Assembly (NCBI GenBank): GCA_905178155.1
Contig: CAJINV010000001.1
Coordinates: 10,472,311-10,536,310 of the forward strand
Reading direction: 5' to 3'
DNA length: 64,000 nt
Origin: Amoebophrya sp. A120
Taxonomy: Eukaryota; Sar; Dinophyceae; Syndiniales; Amoebophryaceae
Each line of letters begins with the position of its first letter. The stretch's first letter is position 1. The position numbers were made by a program, and so were the translations under genes. Shown here one piece after another: positions 1-11,000 of the stretch. The notes beneath the pieces were generated by a model. The model was not told the DNA's origin and ran no database searches. It saw only the letters and a program-made list of their open reading frames with translations.

Positions 1-1236
1 TAGCGCGAATCGGGATCCTTTCGCCGTAGTATAATCAATCTGTGTTGCCCACCTGGTGTGCGCCCTCTGATTGGTGCTACTATACGGAACGAGTGCAAGA
101 GCCGGTCTGCCAAGGCCACAAACCTCCAGCACGCTGTTCTCCTCCAGCTCTCGCCACTTGATGTTGCGACTGCGTAGGAGGGTTACGTTTCGCCGGGCCT
201 CCACAGCCTCGCTGTCCGGCGGGTTGCTGCAAGTATCGCAGGGCTAAAGAGCGGGCGCCGTGTCTGTTTGAAACAAGAGCGGATCAAATACAATACAATA
301 CAATACAATACAATTTTCGGCAATCGCGCCCCTGTCTAGGTCATTTATCGCTCTTCAACAATCTTATGACTTCTAGCCGGTGCCCTCGTGAAAAACCAAA
401 ATGAACGAGTGGTCTTGGAAGCTCAGCTTTCACTACTTAGAAAGATACTCTATTCCTACCTGATTCTTGTTGTAAAGGCGGCGCAACAGTACGCACTAAT
501 AAAGGCAAAGGACCTCTACAAGCACGCGTTGTGAGAACTGCCTGCTACGAGCTTTTACTTTGTCCCTACCTTTTTTTTGCACGAACAAAAATGAACATTG
601 TACGTAGCCACTATGTGGGTCCGTCCAAAGGACAGACGCAATGTGTTTTTTTATGTCCACGTGCATGTTCTTTCATCGCTCGGTGTCCGTCACGACTAGC
701 TGAAGTTCGGTTCTCCTTGTTCTCATTGTCATTTTACAAAAATAAAAAACAAAAATCTCAATCGGTAATTGCCTATGTTCAATCGTGATCGGTCTGAAGA
801 CAAGTTTGAAAAGCCAAGCACATTGGATCCATGTCTGTCTTGTTGCACAGCTTGCGGTTGCGTTTGTCGGTAAGAAGTAATATGAGAAACATTGTTGTTC
901 GCCTGCTTCGTCATTACAAGTTCGCGACTCGTCAAGCATTATCACAACGAAAAAAAAACATTGACTACACTGCCATAAAGGTAAAGCCTCAGAAGACTAC
1001 ATTTGTGTTTACGAGCCTGGTGCCCTACTGACTGATTGCCTCATTATTATTTCCCTTCACTTAACGAATGGCTGCAAACCAGCACGACAAACAAGGAGCA
1101 TGATGTATCCACTTCCACAACATCTTCAGTATAATTTCATGTCGCTACTTGCAAAGGAAAAGTAGCTGCTCCCTCAACATCAAAGTCCAGTCCTCGTTCG
1201 ACCCGCTGCCCGGCGGCGGGAGAACAATTATACCAA
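1..1236. other. 5' intergenic stretch, no gene recognised
   Basis: No convincing coding region is seen. Short open frames at 531-788 and 831-1031 are AT-rich, lack recognisable motifs and are probably chance. The only structured element is a short AATAC microsatellite near 286-315. The last part presumably holds the 5' untranslated region and promoter of the gene starting at 1237, but no TATA-like or other regulatory motif could be assigned. Confidence 0.5.
286..315. repeat. (AATAC)n microsatellite
   Basis: About five and a half tandem copies of the pentamer AATAC are directly visible. It lies in non-coding DNA and no function is proposed. Confidence 0.9.
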
Positions 1237-3254
1237 ATGGGCTTCAACATCGGCATAGGGACGCCCATGGGCACTCCGCGGTACGCATCCGCGACTTACC
1301 ATGCCGGGAGTACTCCGATGACCACCCCCCGCGGAGGTGGGGGCGCGGCCATGGTGCAGACGCCGCGGAGCGTTTCCGGCGCCATGACGATGCTGACGCC
1401 CAGGGTAAACGCGGCGGTGACCAGCGGCGCAAGTGTCTTCCAACAAATCGTCCTCCACCCGACGTGCTTGCTGCACCGACTCCCCATTTGCTCGTCCTCC
1501 GGATTCAACGTTTACCCACGGTCAAAATCCTTGCTCCCCGAGAAGGTGAAGGAAGAGAAGAAGCCCAAGGAGAAAAAGAAGAAACTCACTTTGAAATCCC
1601 TCGTGAAACTGACGATGATGTTCCGGCCCGAGATCCGGCTCTACTTCCGCATGAACGGCTACGACGCCGGCCCGCTCTTCCAGGGCCGGGTGTCCGCGCG
1701 GGAAGGCGAGCTGCGGACCGTGGGCGACATTCTCCGGGTCCTGCGGCAAAAACTGACCCGGAATGTGCAGGCGTACGTCGAGAAATTGAAAGAGTTATTC
1801 CCCTACGAGTCCTCCGCCGGGAGGACCACCATTGGCATGTACTCCGCGAAGGCCGAAGACATCATAGACGAAGACGCGGACATTACCTTCGTCGAGGACG
1901 ACGACACACCACCAAACACCGCCGGCGCGATGAATAACGCGAACAAGCAGGACGACGGGCAGGATAAGGACCACATCACGGTCGACCACATTGGCGGTGT
2001 GTACACCCTATGCAATGCAGAAGTATCGTACTAGTATAAATGGCATTACAAATTGGCGTAGCATTACAAATTGAATTTGTAATGCGGATTTGCCTTAACA
2101 AGAAGATTTGTAATGCATAAATGCCATTTTAGTACGATACTTTTGCAGTGCATACACACCGACGATCAAACTCTTCTACATGGTATCAAAGGCAAAAATG
2201 TCTGGGACTGGGTCTGGAAGAGCCAAACTTGTGATGCTGCATTTGGATGCTGAAAAAACCGGTATTGCATGTTCAAATTTGGCTACGCGGAGAGGGCATT
2301 TGTCATGCAGGACGCGCATCGATAGGCTTAGGCGCTCAAAAAATCTGTGATGCTATTGCATACATCAGAGACATCATGGATCATGGAAAATGTGCATGAC
2401 AAACTTCTCCTCTTCCAGACCCAGACGTTTTTACATTTGATACATGGTGTCGCCCAACGACATTGCGCACTTCGATTTGTACGCGTTCATCCCCCAGCGC
2501 GGTATCAAATGCAAAAATGTCTGGGTCTGGAAGGGTTGGAACTTGTGATGCAAACTCTGGAACACACAAAAATTTGCGTTGCATGAGCGCCAAAAGCTGT
2601 CCATTTCTTGGCACGCAAGTAGGAAGTTTCTCATGCGGGACAGGCATCAGGAGGCGTGCTCAAAACCTGTGATGCCATTGCCTGCATCAGACGCCACTTG
2701 CGTGATCCGAAATATGCATGACAAATCTCAGAATCTTCCAGACCCAGACATTTTTGCATTTGATACGCGGCAGACCGGTGCAAAAACTCCTCCTCCAGCA
2801 GCTCACCTACTACCCCTGGAACAAGCAGATCAAGCGGTTCGGGTGCGACATGCTCCCGCACCCGCCGGGGAGCCGGAAGATCCTGTTCGAAACACCCAAG
2901 CCGCAGAAGAAAAACATCGTGGTCAAGTTCCATGTGGAATCCGATTGGCAGGAACTGCAGCAGTTGATGCGGTTCCTGTTTGACGACAAGGTGAAAAAGC
3001 ACCAGCAGGAGCTGAAAGAAACACAGAAAACGTTCGCGGAGACGTATTTCAAAACCAAGTTGGAGCGAGAAGCGGGTGTGACGAAGGAGCTGATGCTGTT
3101 GTCGGAAAAGCTGTTGGAGAAAAATTGCGGCAACGTGCAATTGGGGTTCGGGGATTCCGTGAAAACGGACATGAACGAAAACATGCGGAAAATGTTCGAT
3201 TTGTACATCAAATCCAAGCAGGAAATGCTCTGGGACGTCAGTTTGAAGGCGTGA
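1237..3254 (+). CDS. Unrecognised 444-aa protein interrupted by three introners
   Basis: Four exons are proposed: 1237-2008, 2160-2183, 2448-2502 and 2771-3254. They total 1335 nt, a clean open frame of 444 residues. All three introns are introner elements; removing each element with one copy of its 5-bp duplication keeps the frame. Exon 2 is only 24 nt. The N-terminus is rich in Gly, Thr and Pro (repeated TPR/TPM motifs). A Lys-rich patch follows near residues 105-125, then a globular stretch containing LYFRMNGYDAG, an acidic segment, and a C-terminal half rich in aromatic and charged residues (LTYYPWNKQIKRFG). The start was chosen as the first ATG of the frame. No family was recognised and function is unknown. 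The frame through the small exons is supported by phase agreement across all three joints. An upstream exon cannot be excluded. Confidence 0.7.
2009..2154. mobile_element. Introner-like element 1 (146 bp, divergent family)
   Basis: Ends are inverted copies: the left end starts TATGCAATGCAGAAGTATCG and the right end is its near-complement finishing TGCATA. Flanks are CACCC (2004-2008) and CACAC (2155-2159), a 5-bp duplication with one mismatch. Removing 2009-2159 keeps the frame (Tyr-Thr-Pro-Thr). It is shorter than the others and its internal sequence (repeated ATTACAAATT/ATTTGTAATGC words) differs, so it is probably a separate subfamily. Confidence 0.8.
2184..2442. mobile_element. Introner-like element 2 (259 bp, TATCAAA family)
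   Basis: Starts TATCAAAGGCAAAAATGTC and ends in the inverse, TTTTTACATTTGATA. It is flanked by a perfect 5-bp duplication CATGG (2179-2183 and 2443-2447). Interior carries repeated TTTGTCATGC/TGTGATGC words shared with other members. Excision of the element plus one CATGG joins Phe-Tyr-Met to Val-Ser-Pro in frame. Confidence 0.92.
2503..2765. mobile_element. Introner-like element 3 (263 bp, TATCAAA family)
   Basis: Starts TATCAAATGCAAAAATGTC and ends with the inverse, ATTTTTGCATTTGATA. Perfect 5-bp duplication CGCGG at 2498-2502 and 2766-2770. Excision joins Pro-Gln-Arg to Gly-Arg-Pro in frame. It lies only 55 nt of exon downstream of element 2. Confidence 0.93.
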
Positions 3255-5049
3255 GCTGCTTTCGGGAAAATGTACGGAACAATCTTTTTGCGTTCTGTTT
3301 TTTGTGTTTTCTATTTACGCTTGTTTTGCATTCATTCTTCACTATTCATTTTCATCATTCACTGTTTGGCCTCTGCGTAGGCCGCTTCACTAGTGTCATG
3401 CCAGTATCCACCTAGTATTTCACTTTTACACTTATTGATTTATGATTTTCTTTCTCATGATTTTCAGTTTCTTCCATATTGATTTACGCTTCGTTTATCA
3501 AATGACGCATTTTTAGTTGTACGTGAGCGTGAAGTTCTTTTTTCAGCTTCCATGCTGACATAGTGTCTCTCTTGTACTTTTCGCAAATGCCCGATACTCA
3601 TACGGAGGATGGGAATGGGGCTACTACACACAAAGCGACCGCGTGATTTTCCGAGGCAGAAATTGTGCCTCCCGCGGATGACTCCTTCTGTCATGCCTTT
3701 TTCCACTTCCAAAAGCGGCAATCGTGAATTCCTGAGAAATTGAGAGTTCAAGCAGATTTGGGCTCTACTCATGAAGTAGATGTTGATTAGGAGACCTTTT
3801 TTAGTTTTTGTCGGTTTTTTTTCCCCGTGTCTGTGTGTTGTCGTCGGTCTCTTGTGGCCGTAGCGGCAAGTGCGAAAGAGTCATCACTTAACCATCGGTG
3901 ATTTCGTGAAAAAATGACGCACGAGGCATTCGATCAGGCCTGAAAATAAAAGAAACGCAACAACGCAAATGTATGAAGATATCATCTGTTACTAGACATT
4001 AGCTGCAAAAGCGCTTGTCTATCTATCCATAGCTGCTCTGGTCCCGCCAAGCATCATCAAAAGGATACGCTCGGTTTTTTTAAGTTTTCACATGTTGTAG
4101 CGACAACGAGAAATCCAAATCGACGTTCGGTGATAAAGAAAGAAATTTTTCGCACAGGAGCTGTGAAAGCACAAGAGCAAGCGAAGAAGTAAGTAATTTG
4201 TTCTCTGTTTCATCCAGTAACCTCAAACAAAAAACTTGTTCTTCATCACACCAGTCTTCGCAGTTTCTGCCCGCTCCAATTTGATTAGCCCCAATTCTAG
4301 CAGCGAACGAGCAAAATTGCAGCCCTGATAGACGGCTTACATCTTCGTCTAATGAACTTTCTATCTCGAATATCTTTCGCGCCATTCCGAACTTGAATCG
4401 GTTTTTTTGTGCAGTTCGAGGCGTAATTTCTAGAGCTTCGTATGAAGCGCGGGAAGAGACGCAACGCCGACGCCCACTAGTGATTTTCGCACGAGTCGGG
4501 CAGCGCGAGCAGTAAGAAAGGTCTTGTCTTCACATCTTTCAAACCGATCTTACTCCGGTTCAAGTTTCTAAAGCGTAGCTTTCACTCTACATTGTTCGCA
4601 CGCGGCTTTCAGGATTCACGTCAAGAACATGTTCTGTCAATAGTGTTTTGATGCAGCAAAAGAAGACGTTCAGTGACCACCAGGGCGACTAGCTTTAGCT
4701 GACATTTCACATTGAGAAAAAGAAAACATCTATCATCAACGAATTCCATAGCTGTAACAAGAAAAGCTGAAGACTGTAAAAGTCCAAAATCAGAAGTAAA
4801 AGCTATCACTTCTTGCTGTTCCCCTACTCGAAATCCACGACCCTTATCATCATTTGCATTCTTGTTTCAAAAGCGACATGGTAATTTAGAAAAAAAAGCA
4901 AAAATGTCGCATTACTGAAGTCTAGCCGCCTTTACGCCGGACGCTGGCATAGGACGCGAACTAAGCGACGACCTTTTTTGCAGCGTCCGCAGTACTAAAG
5001 ACCTCTGCACCACCAGCGACTCTTTTTGCCTTTCTTTCACGACGTCGAC
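3255..5049. other. Intergenic region between the 444-aa gene and GOGAT
   Basis: About 1.8 kb of AT-richer sequence with no recognisable gene, RNA or repeat. Small open frames on both strands (for example 3464-3772 and 4080-4385, minus strand) have no recognisable motif. It should contain the 3' region of the upstream gene and the promoter of GOGAT, but no specific signal is identifiable. Confidence 0.5.
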
Positions 5050-8000
5050 ATGGAGCCAGGAATGGAAAGGAGCACAGGAGAGCGGGCACAGCTCACGACC
5101 GCGACAGAAATGGAAAACCCAAACGGGGACTCCACTGATGTGCCAACTTCTCCTTCTTCCGCTGGCCCGTCGGACGTTCAAAATGATGATGATGAGAATA
5201 ACAAGACCTGGGCGGAATTCTTCCACGACCTGGATGCCAACAATCTCGGCGTCGACCTCTCCGGCGAGGGAAATACCAAAGACATCAAGATTGTAGATGA
5301 AAATCGCTACGGAAAGAGTGGAGATCCAATGCATTCGCAACAGCGCCCTTACTGGGACGGCATTCCGGCTGACCAAGCCCTCTATTCCAACAAGTACGAG
5401 GGCGAAGCTTGTGGCGTCGGCGCGATCTGCAACTTCAAGTCGAAAGCCAGCAGGGAGATCGTGGAGGCCGGGAAGGAGATGCTGATCCGGATGACGCACC
5501 GCGGGGCGACCACCAGGCCGATGGACGGAGATGGTGCAGGCATACTGTGCTCCATTCCCGACCGGTTTTTTCGCGAAATGACCTACCGTGACTTTGTTTT
5601 GCCCCCCGCCGGTGAGTACGGAGTGGGCATCATCTTTATGCCGAGGACCGAGGAGAAACGGCACGATTGCAGGGTGTTGATCAAAAAAGTCGCGAAGAAG
5701 CTCGGGTTGAGCGTTCTCGGCTACCGGCAGGTGCCGACGGACAGCACACACCTGGGACAATACGCTGCATTCACGGAACCGCACATGAGCCAGATTTTCG
5801 TCGCCTTGGACGAGGATTACTTCGAGAGGAACCAAATGACGCTTGACACTGCGAGCGTCTACTCGGTCGGGCACACGCACGCAAGGCAGATCTCCGCGAC
5901 AAGACGGCCCGGGATCGACGCTATCTTCGAAGACGGGGGCTCCCACAGTGTCAAAGACGACGATGAAATCACATCCGCGCCCAGCCCCAGAGGACCGATG
6001 GCGGCAGGTTTGTTTGGTTCATGCTGTGCTAGTGTGTAGTTTTTTGAATTTGATGTTCGTTTCTATATCAAGGTGAAAAATACGAGTTTACGCATCTACC
6101 ACGACATCCAAAAAAATTCAATAAAACAAAGATATGGACCGTGCGAACAGTTTCCGGTCGATGCGTGGGCAGAACAACCGTCTGCGCACCTTGTCCGCGG
6201 CCAGTTCGAACACGAGAGCGGACCACGCGGAGAAGTGCAGATTGCTGGAACTGAAGCTGTTTCTCCTCCGCCGACTGGTGTCGCTCCGCGGGAAGGAACT
6301 GTACTTCTGCTCGCTATCCAACAACATCATCGTGTACAAGGGGCAGCTCGTCCCCGAGCAGCTCTTCCGGTTTTTCGAAGACCTCGAGGATCCGCGCTTC
6401 ACCTGCCATTTAATCGTGGTGCACTCCCGGTTTTCCACGAACTCCTTCCCGTCCTGGTCGCGCGCGCACCCGCACCGGGTGTTAGCGCACAACGGCGAGA
6501 TCAACACGTTTCAGGGGAACGTCAACTGGATCCGTGCTCGGGAGGCGGCCATGGAAGCCTATGGGTCGGACATTCTGGCGAAGACGGGGTTCAGCTCGCG
6601 GCATTTGTTCCCGATGAACGAGGACGTCGGGTCGGATAGCAGTTTTCTGGACAATGTCGTGGAACTACTGACCGCCTGTTCCGGCCGCGACATCGCGGAG
6701 GTGATGCTGATGCTCATCCCAGAAGCGTGGCAAAACGATCCGACCTTGACCCCGGAAAGGAGAGCCTTCTACGAGTACCAGGCCTGTGCGATGGAACCGT
6801 GGGACGGGCCGGCACTGGTGATTTTCACCGATGGACACCAGCTGGGAGCGACACTGGATAGGAACGGGCTGCGACCGGGGAGGTAGTTTTTTGGAGTTTG
6901 TGGTTTTTTGTGGATGATGAACGAGGTATTTTGATGTCCCCGTCTTGATGAACGGAATTTTTCCCGTTCTCAGTTTTGCTAGCTTCGTAGAAAAGACTAC
7001 GTGCCCGTTTATCACAGGTACTACATTACCCAAGATGACCGGTTAATCCTGGCTTCCGAGGTCGGCGTCGTGGATGTGGACCCGCAGCTGATTGTCAGCA
7101 AGGGCCGGCTGCAGCCCGGAAAGATTCTCCTAGTGGATTTTGACGAGCAGAGGGTGCTTCCGGATACCGAGCTGAAGGAGAAGTACGCCAACAAGTACGA
7201 CTACGTTGACTGGCTCCGAAACGTGCCGCACGTGAGCAAGCACTTGGAGAAATCCACGGAGAAGTCGAACAACTTGACTCTCATCTCCGACGCCCGCATT
7301 GTCGAGGAATTGCTCACCTCTTCCGAAGATTCCGATCTCGGTCCGACGCCCACCGGCCAGCACGGTGCGACCGCGTCCAGTCTGGACAAAAATCAACAGC
7401 TGCGTACCGTGGATTCGCACAGCAGTTTCGCGTCGGAGGCCGCTGCGGAAAAGCAGTGGTCGAGTATGGAAATCCCGTACCTAACGTTGTTCGGCTACAC
7501 GCACGAGAAGGTGGAAATGATCCTAGGCCCGATGGCGCTGTCAGGCGCGGAGGCCCTGGGGTCTATGGGAAATGATGCCCCGCTTGCTTGTTTATCCAGA
7601 CTTCCTCGGTCCCCCTTCGACTACTTCTACCAGCTATTCGCACAAGCGACAAACCCGGCCATCGACCCTCTGCGCGAGGCTAACGTGATGAGCTTGGAGT
7701 GCCCGATTGGGCCGGAGGGGAACTTGCTTCAGGTGAGCCCCCAGTCGGTCCGACACCGGTGCTTTCTCGACGAGCCGGTCCTCGATCCGGAACGCTTCCG
7801 GGTGCTGCAAAAGATGCCGTGCCTGGAAAGCTACGCGGTGTTGGACTTGACCTACTCCAGCACCAGCACACATGACGTTGGCAGGCAGCAGTGGAACCAA
7901 AAAGCGTTTGAAAACGATACGGTATTGGAATTACGGCTGGCGCAACTCTGTAACGAAGCTGAAGCCGCGATCAAGATCGACGGTGTGTCGATGTTGGTGC

Positions 8001-11000
8001 TTAGTCACCGCCTGACCAGCCCGGAAACCATACCGATCGCTTCCTTGCTTGCGGTCGGAATTCTGAACCAGTTTCTGGTAGAGCGGAAATTGCGCAGTGA
8101 GGTAAGTTGTATCTATCAGCACGACTGCATTTTCATTTTTCTTCCGCTTGCATTCTCTTTCTCTGAGTCACACAAAAATCACCACAACATACATCAACAA
8201 ACAGGTCGCTATCGTCGTGGAGGGAGGCGACTGCTTTGAAATCCATCACTTCGCCCTACTCCTCGGTTACGGCGCAGACGCCGTCTTTCCCTACATGGCT
8301 TACCTCGCGCTGCAGCGCTGCCGGCGACCGAAGTACACCCAGGACTTCAGTCTGGCGACCAAGATTGAAAATTACCGCCGCGCCGTGCATCAAGGCCTGC
8401 TGAAGGTGATGAGCAAGTGCGGCATCTCGTGCCTCCAGAGCTACAAGGGAGCGCAGTTGTTCCAGGCGATCGGGATCAGTAACAAAGTGGTAAACAAGTG
8501 TTTCACCGGTACGGACGTCGCCCTCCAGGGGGTCGGGTTTGACATCTTCCACTTGGATGCGGTCCGACTGCACACCATCGCGTTTCAGCAGATGCGGTTG
8601 CCCCCCCTGGTGGACGAAGAGTCCCGGGAGCTGCCAGACTGGGGCGAGTACCACTTCTATCGCACGAAAAAAGTGTTACAGTTACACATTTGTTGTCAAT
8701 TTAGCAACACAAATTTCTCGGCATGAGAGAGAAAACTTGCAATGCAGAAATCCTACGGGAAAACACCTATGAAAGGAGGCCCCTATCATGCATATCCGGC
8801 ATGACAGAGCTTGTCTGTCTTGCTTGGCCTGCAACACAGTGTGTAACTGTAACACTTTTTTCTCAGGATAACTTCCGCTCCGTCGGGGAGCAGAACGAGT
8901 TCCACATGAACTCCCCGTATCAAATGTAAAAATGTCTGGGTCTGGAAGAGTGCATGTTTGTCATGCTTGTCTGGCATGACTCTCAAATCTGTCATGCGCG
9001 TTACCCAAGAGCTCCATTTTTCTGCGATGCAGAAACGCAGTTTGTCATGCAGAATAGGCAACACCTAGAAGCTCAGAAACTTGTCATGCTGAGCCAGCAT
9101 TTGTGGCCTCATCATGAGACGACACCCAGCATCACAAGTTTCCAGACCCAGACACTTTTGCATTTGATACCCCGGACGTGATCGCGAAACTCCAGCAGGC
9201 GGCGAAGACGAACAGCACGAAAGCCTTCCGCACTTACGAGGAGTACCAGGACAAGATTTCGGAGCAGGGCGAGGTCCGCGGGCAACTGGAATTCGCGTAT
9301 CACGAAGACGGACCCTTGGACTTGGCCGAAATCGAGCCGGCGAGCGAAATCGTGAAGCGGTTCGTCACGGGCGCGGTCAGTTTGGGCAGCATTTCCGAAG
9401 AAGCGCACAAGGCGCTCGCGCTGTCCATGAACCGGGCCGGGTCCAGATCCAACACCGGGGAGGGTGGTGAGGAGTCGGAACGGTTCACCGCTTTGAAACA
9501 CTCCGGCTTGATCAAGGCCGGCGCCGTGGACTGGGAGGTGGAGAAAAACGACAGTTTCCGGTCGAAGATCAAACAGGTCGCCAGCGGGCGGTTTGGCGTT
9601 ACGACGCAGTATTTAGTGAACGCAGACGAGCTGCAGATCAAGCTCTCCCAGGGCGCGAAGCCGGGCGAAGGAGGGGAACTACCCGGGTACAAAGTGATCG
9701 GGAAAATCGCAGAGGTGCGGCAGAGCACCCCGGGAGTGGGACTAATATCGCCCCCGCCGCACCACGACATGTACTCGATCGAGGATGTCGCCCAGCTGAT
9801 CTCGGATTTGAAGCACGTGAACCCGGAGGCGCGAATTTCGGTGAAACTCGTTTCCCGCGTTGGCGTCGGAATCATCGCCAGTGGCATTGTGAAGGGGAAA
9901 GCGCAACACGTCACGATTTCGGGCGGAAATGGAGGTACCGGTGCCGCGAAGTGGACCTCAATTAAGCGCACGGGGTTGCCGTGGGAAATCGGGCTTGCGG
10001 AGACCCATCAGACTCTGAATCTGAATGGCATTCGGCAAAATGTGTGTTTGCAAACCGACGGGCAGATCAGAACGGCCCGGGACATCCTCGTTGCGTTCCT
10101 GCTCGGCGCCGACGAGGTTGCAATGACCACCGCACCGCTGATCACTTTGGGGTGCATCATGATGCGGAAGTGCCATTTGAACACCTGTCCAGTCGGCGTT
10201 GCGACGCAAGATCCGGAGCTACGTGCGAAATTTGACGGGCATCCAGAACACCTGATTAACTACTTGTTTCTTCTCGCGAACGAGGTGCGCCGCTACATGG
10301 CGCAGTTGCGGGTAACCTCGGTCAAAGAGCTGATCGGGCGTGCGGATTTGCTGCGACCGAGGCCGGCCACGTTTCAGAACCGGAAAACCGCGCAGTTGGA
10401 TTTCGAAGCGCTGCTCACTCCGGCTTGGACCATGAACAGCTTGGTCATGCAAGACCAGGCACCGCAACTACACCAGGAGACGATCGACCGCCGAGGCAGT
10501 CCGGCCGCGGCGGTCCGGCGCGGGACGCGTCGTGCTCCTGGGAACTACATTTGCTGCGGTGGGTCCGCGACGGCGGACGCGTTGGATCACTTCTTGGTGT
10601 CAAACTGCAAACCCCTGAAGGAATTCCAGCCGGCGCAGTCGTTCGGCCAGACACGTACTAGATGTGACTCAAATTTTGTCTCGTGCTGTTCATCTTTTGA
10701 GAGCTGTGTATTGTAATGGTAATATGCGACGCGTAGCGATTATATCAGTTCACATGATCAAGCAAGAGGGTTGCACACTCCGACACCAGGCTGGCTGCCC
10801 GGTGTCGACCAGCTTCGGCTGGGTCTCTGTCCTTTGTCCAGAAATACCGCATTGTCTTGGCTCGCCTAGATTTTGCGTTTTTTCGTCTCTTCGGTTCTCG
10901 GAGAGTGGATATTTGACGGAGGAGTGTCTCGATGAGAAAGCGAGGCGCACTTGTGCGCCTCAGGCCTTCGCTCTGGTTCTGCTTCGCAGTTCCGCCTTGT

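Noticed and set aside
4912-5946. 344-codon minus-strand frame over the GOGAT start
   Set aside because: Antisense to the conserved amidotransferase domain of GOGAT, which carries the catalytic motif on the plus strand.
8673-8866. GT-AG intron in GOGAT at the element-4 site
   Set aside because: In frame, but it leaves extra residues inside the conserved EYHxR stretch. The perfect ACTTC duplication explains the joint better.
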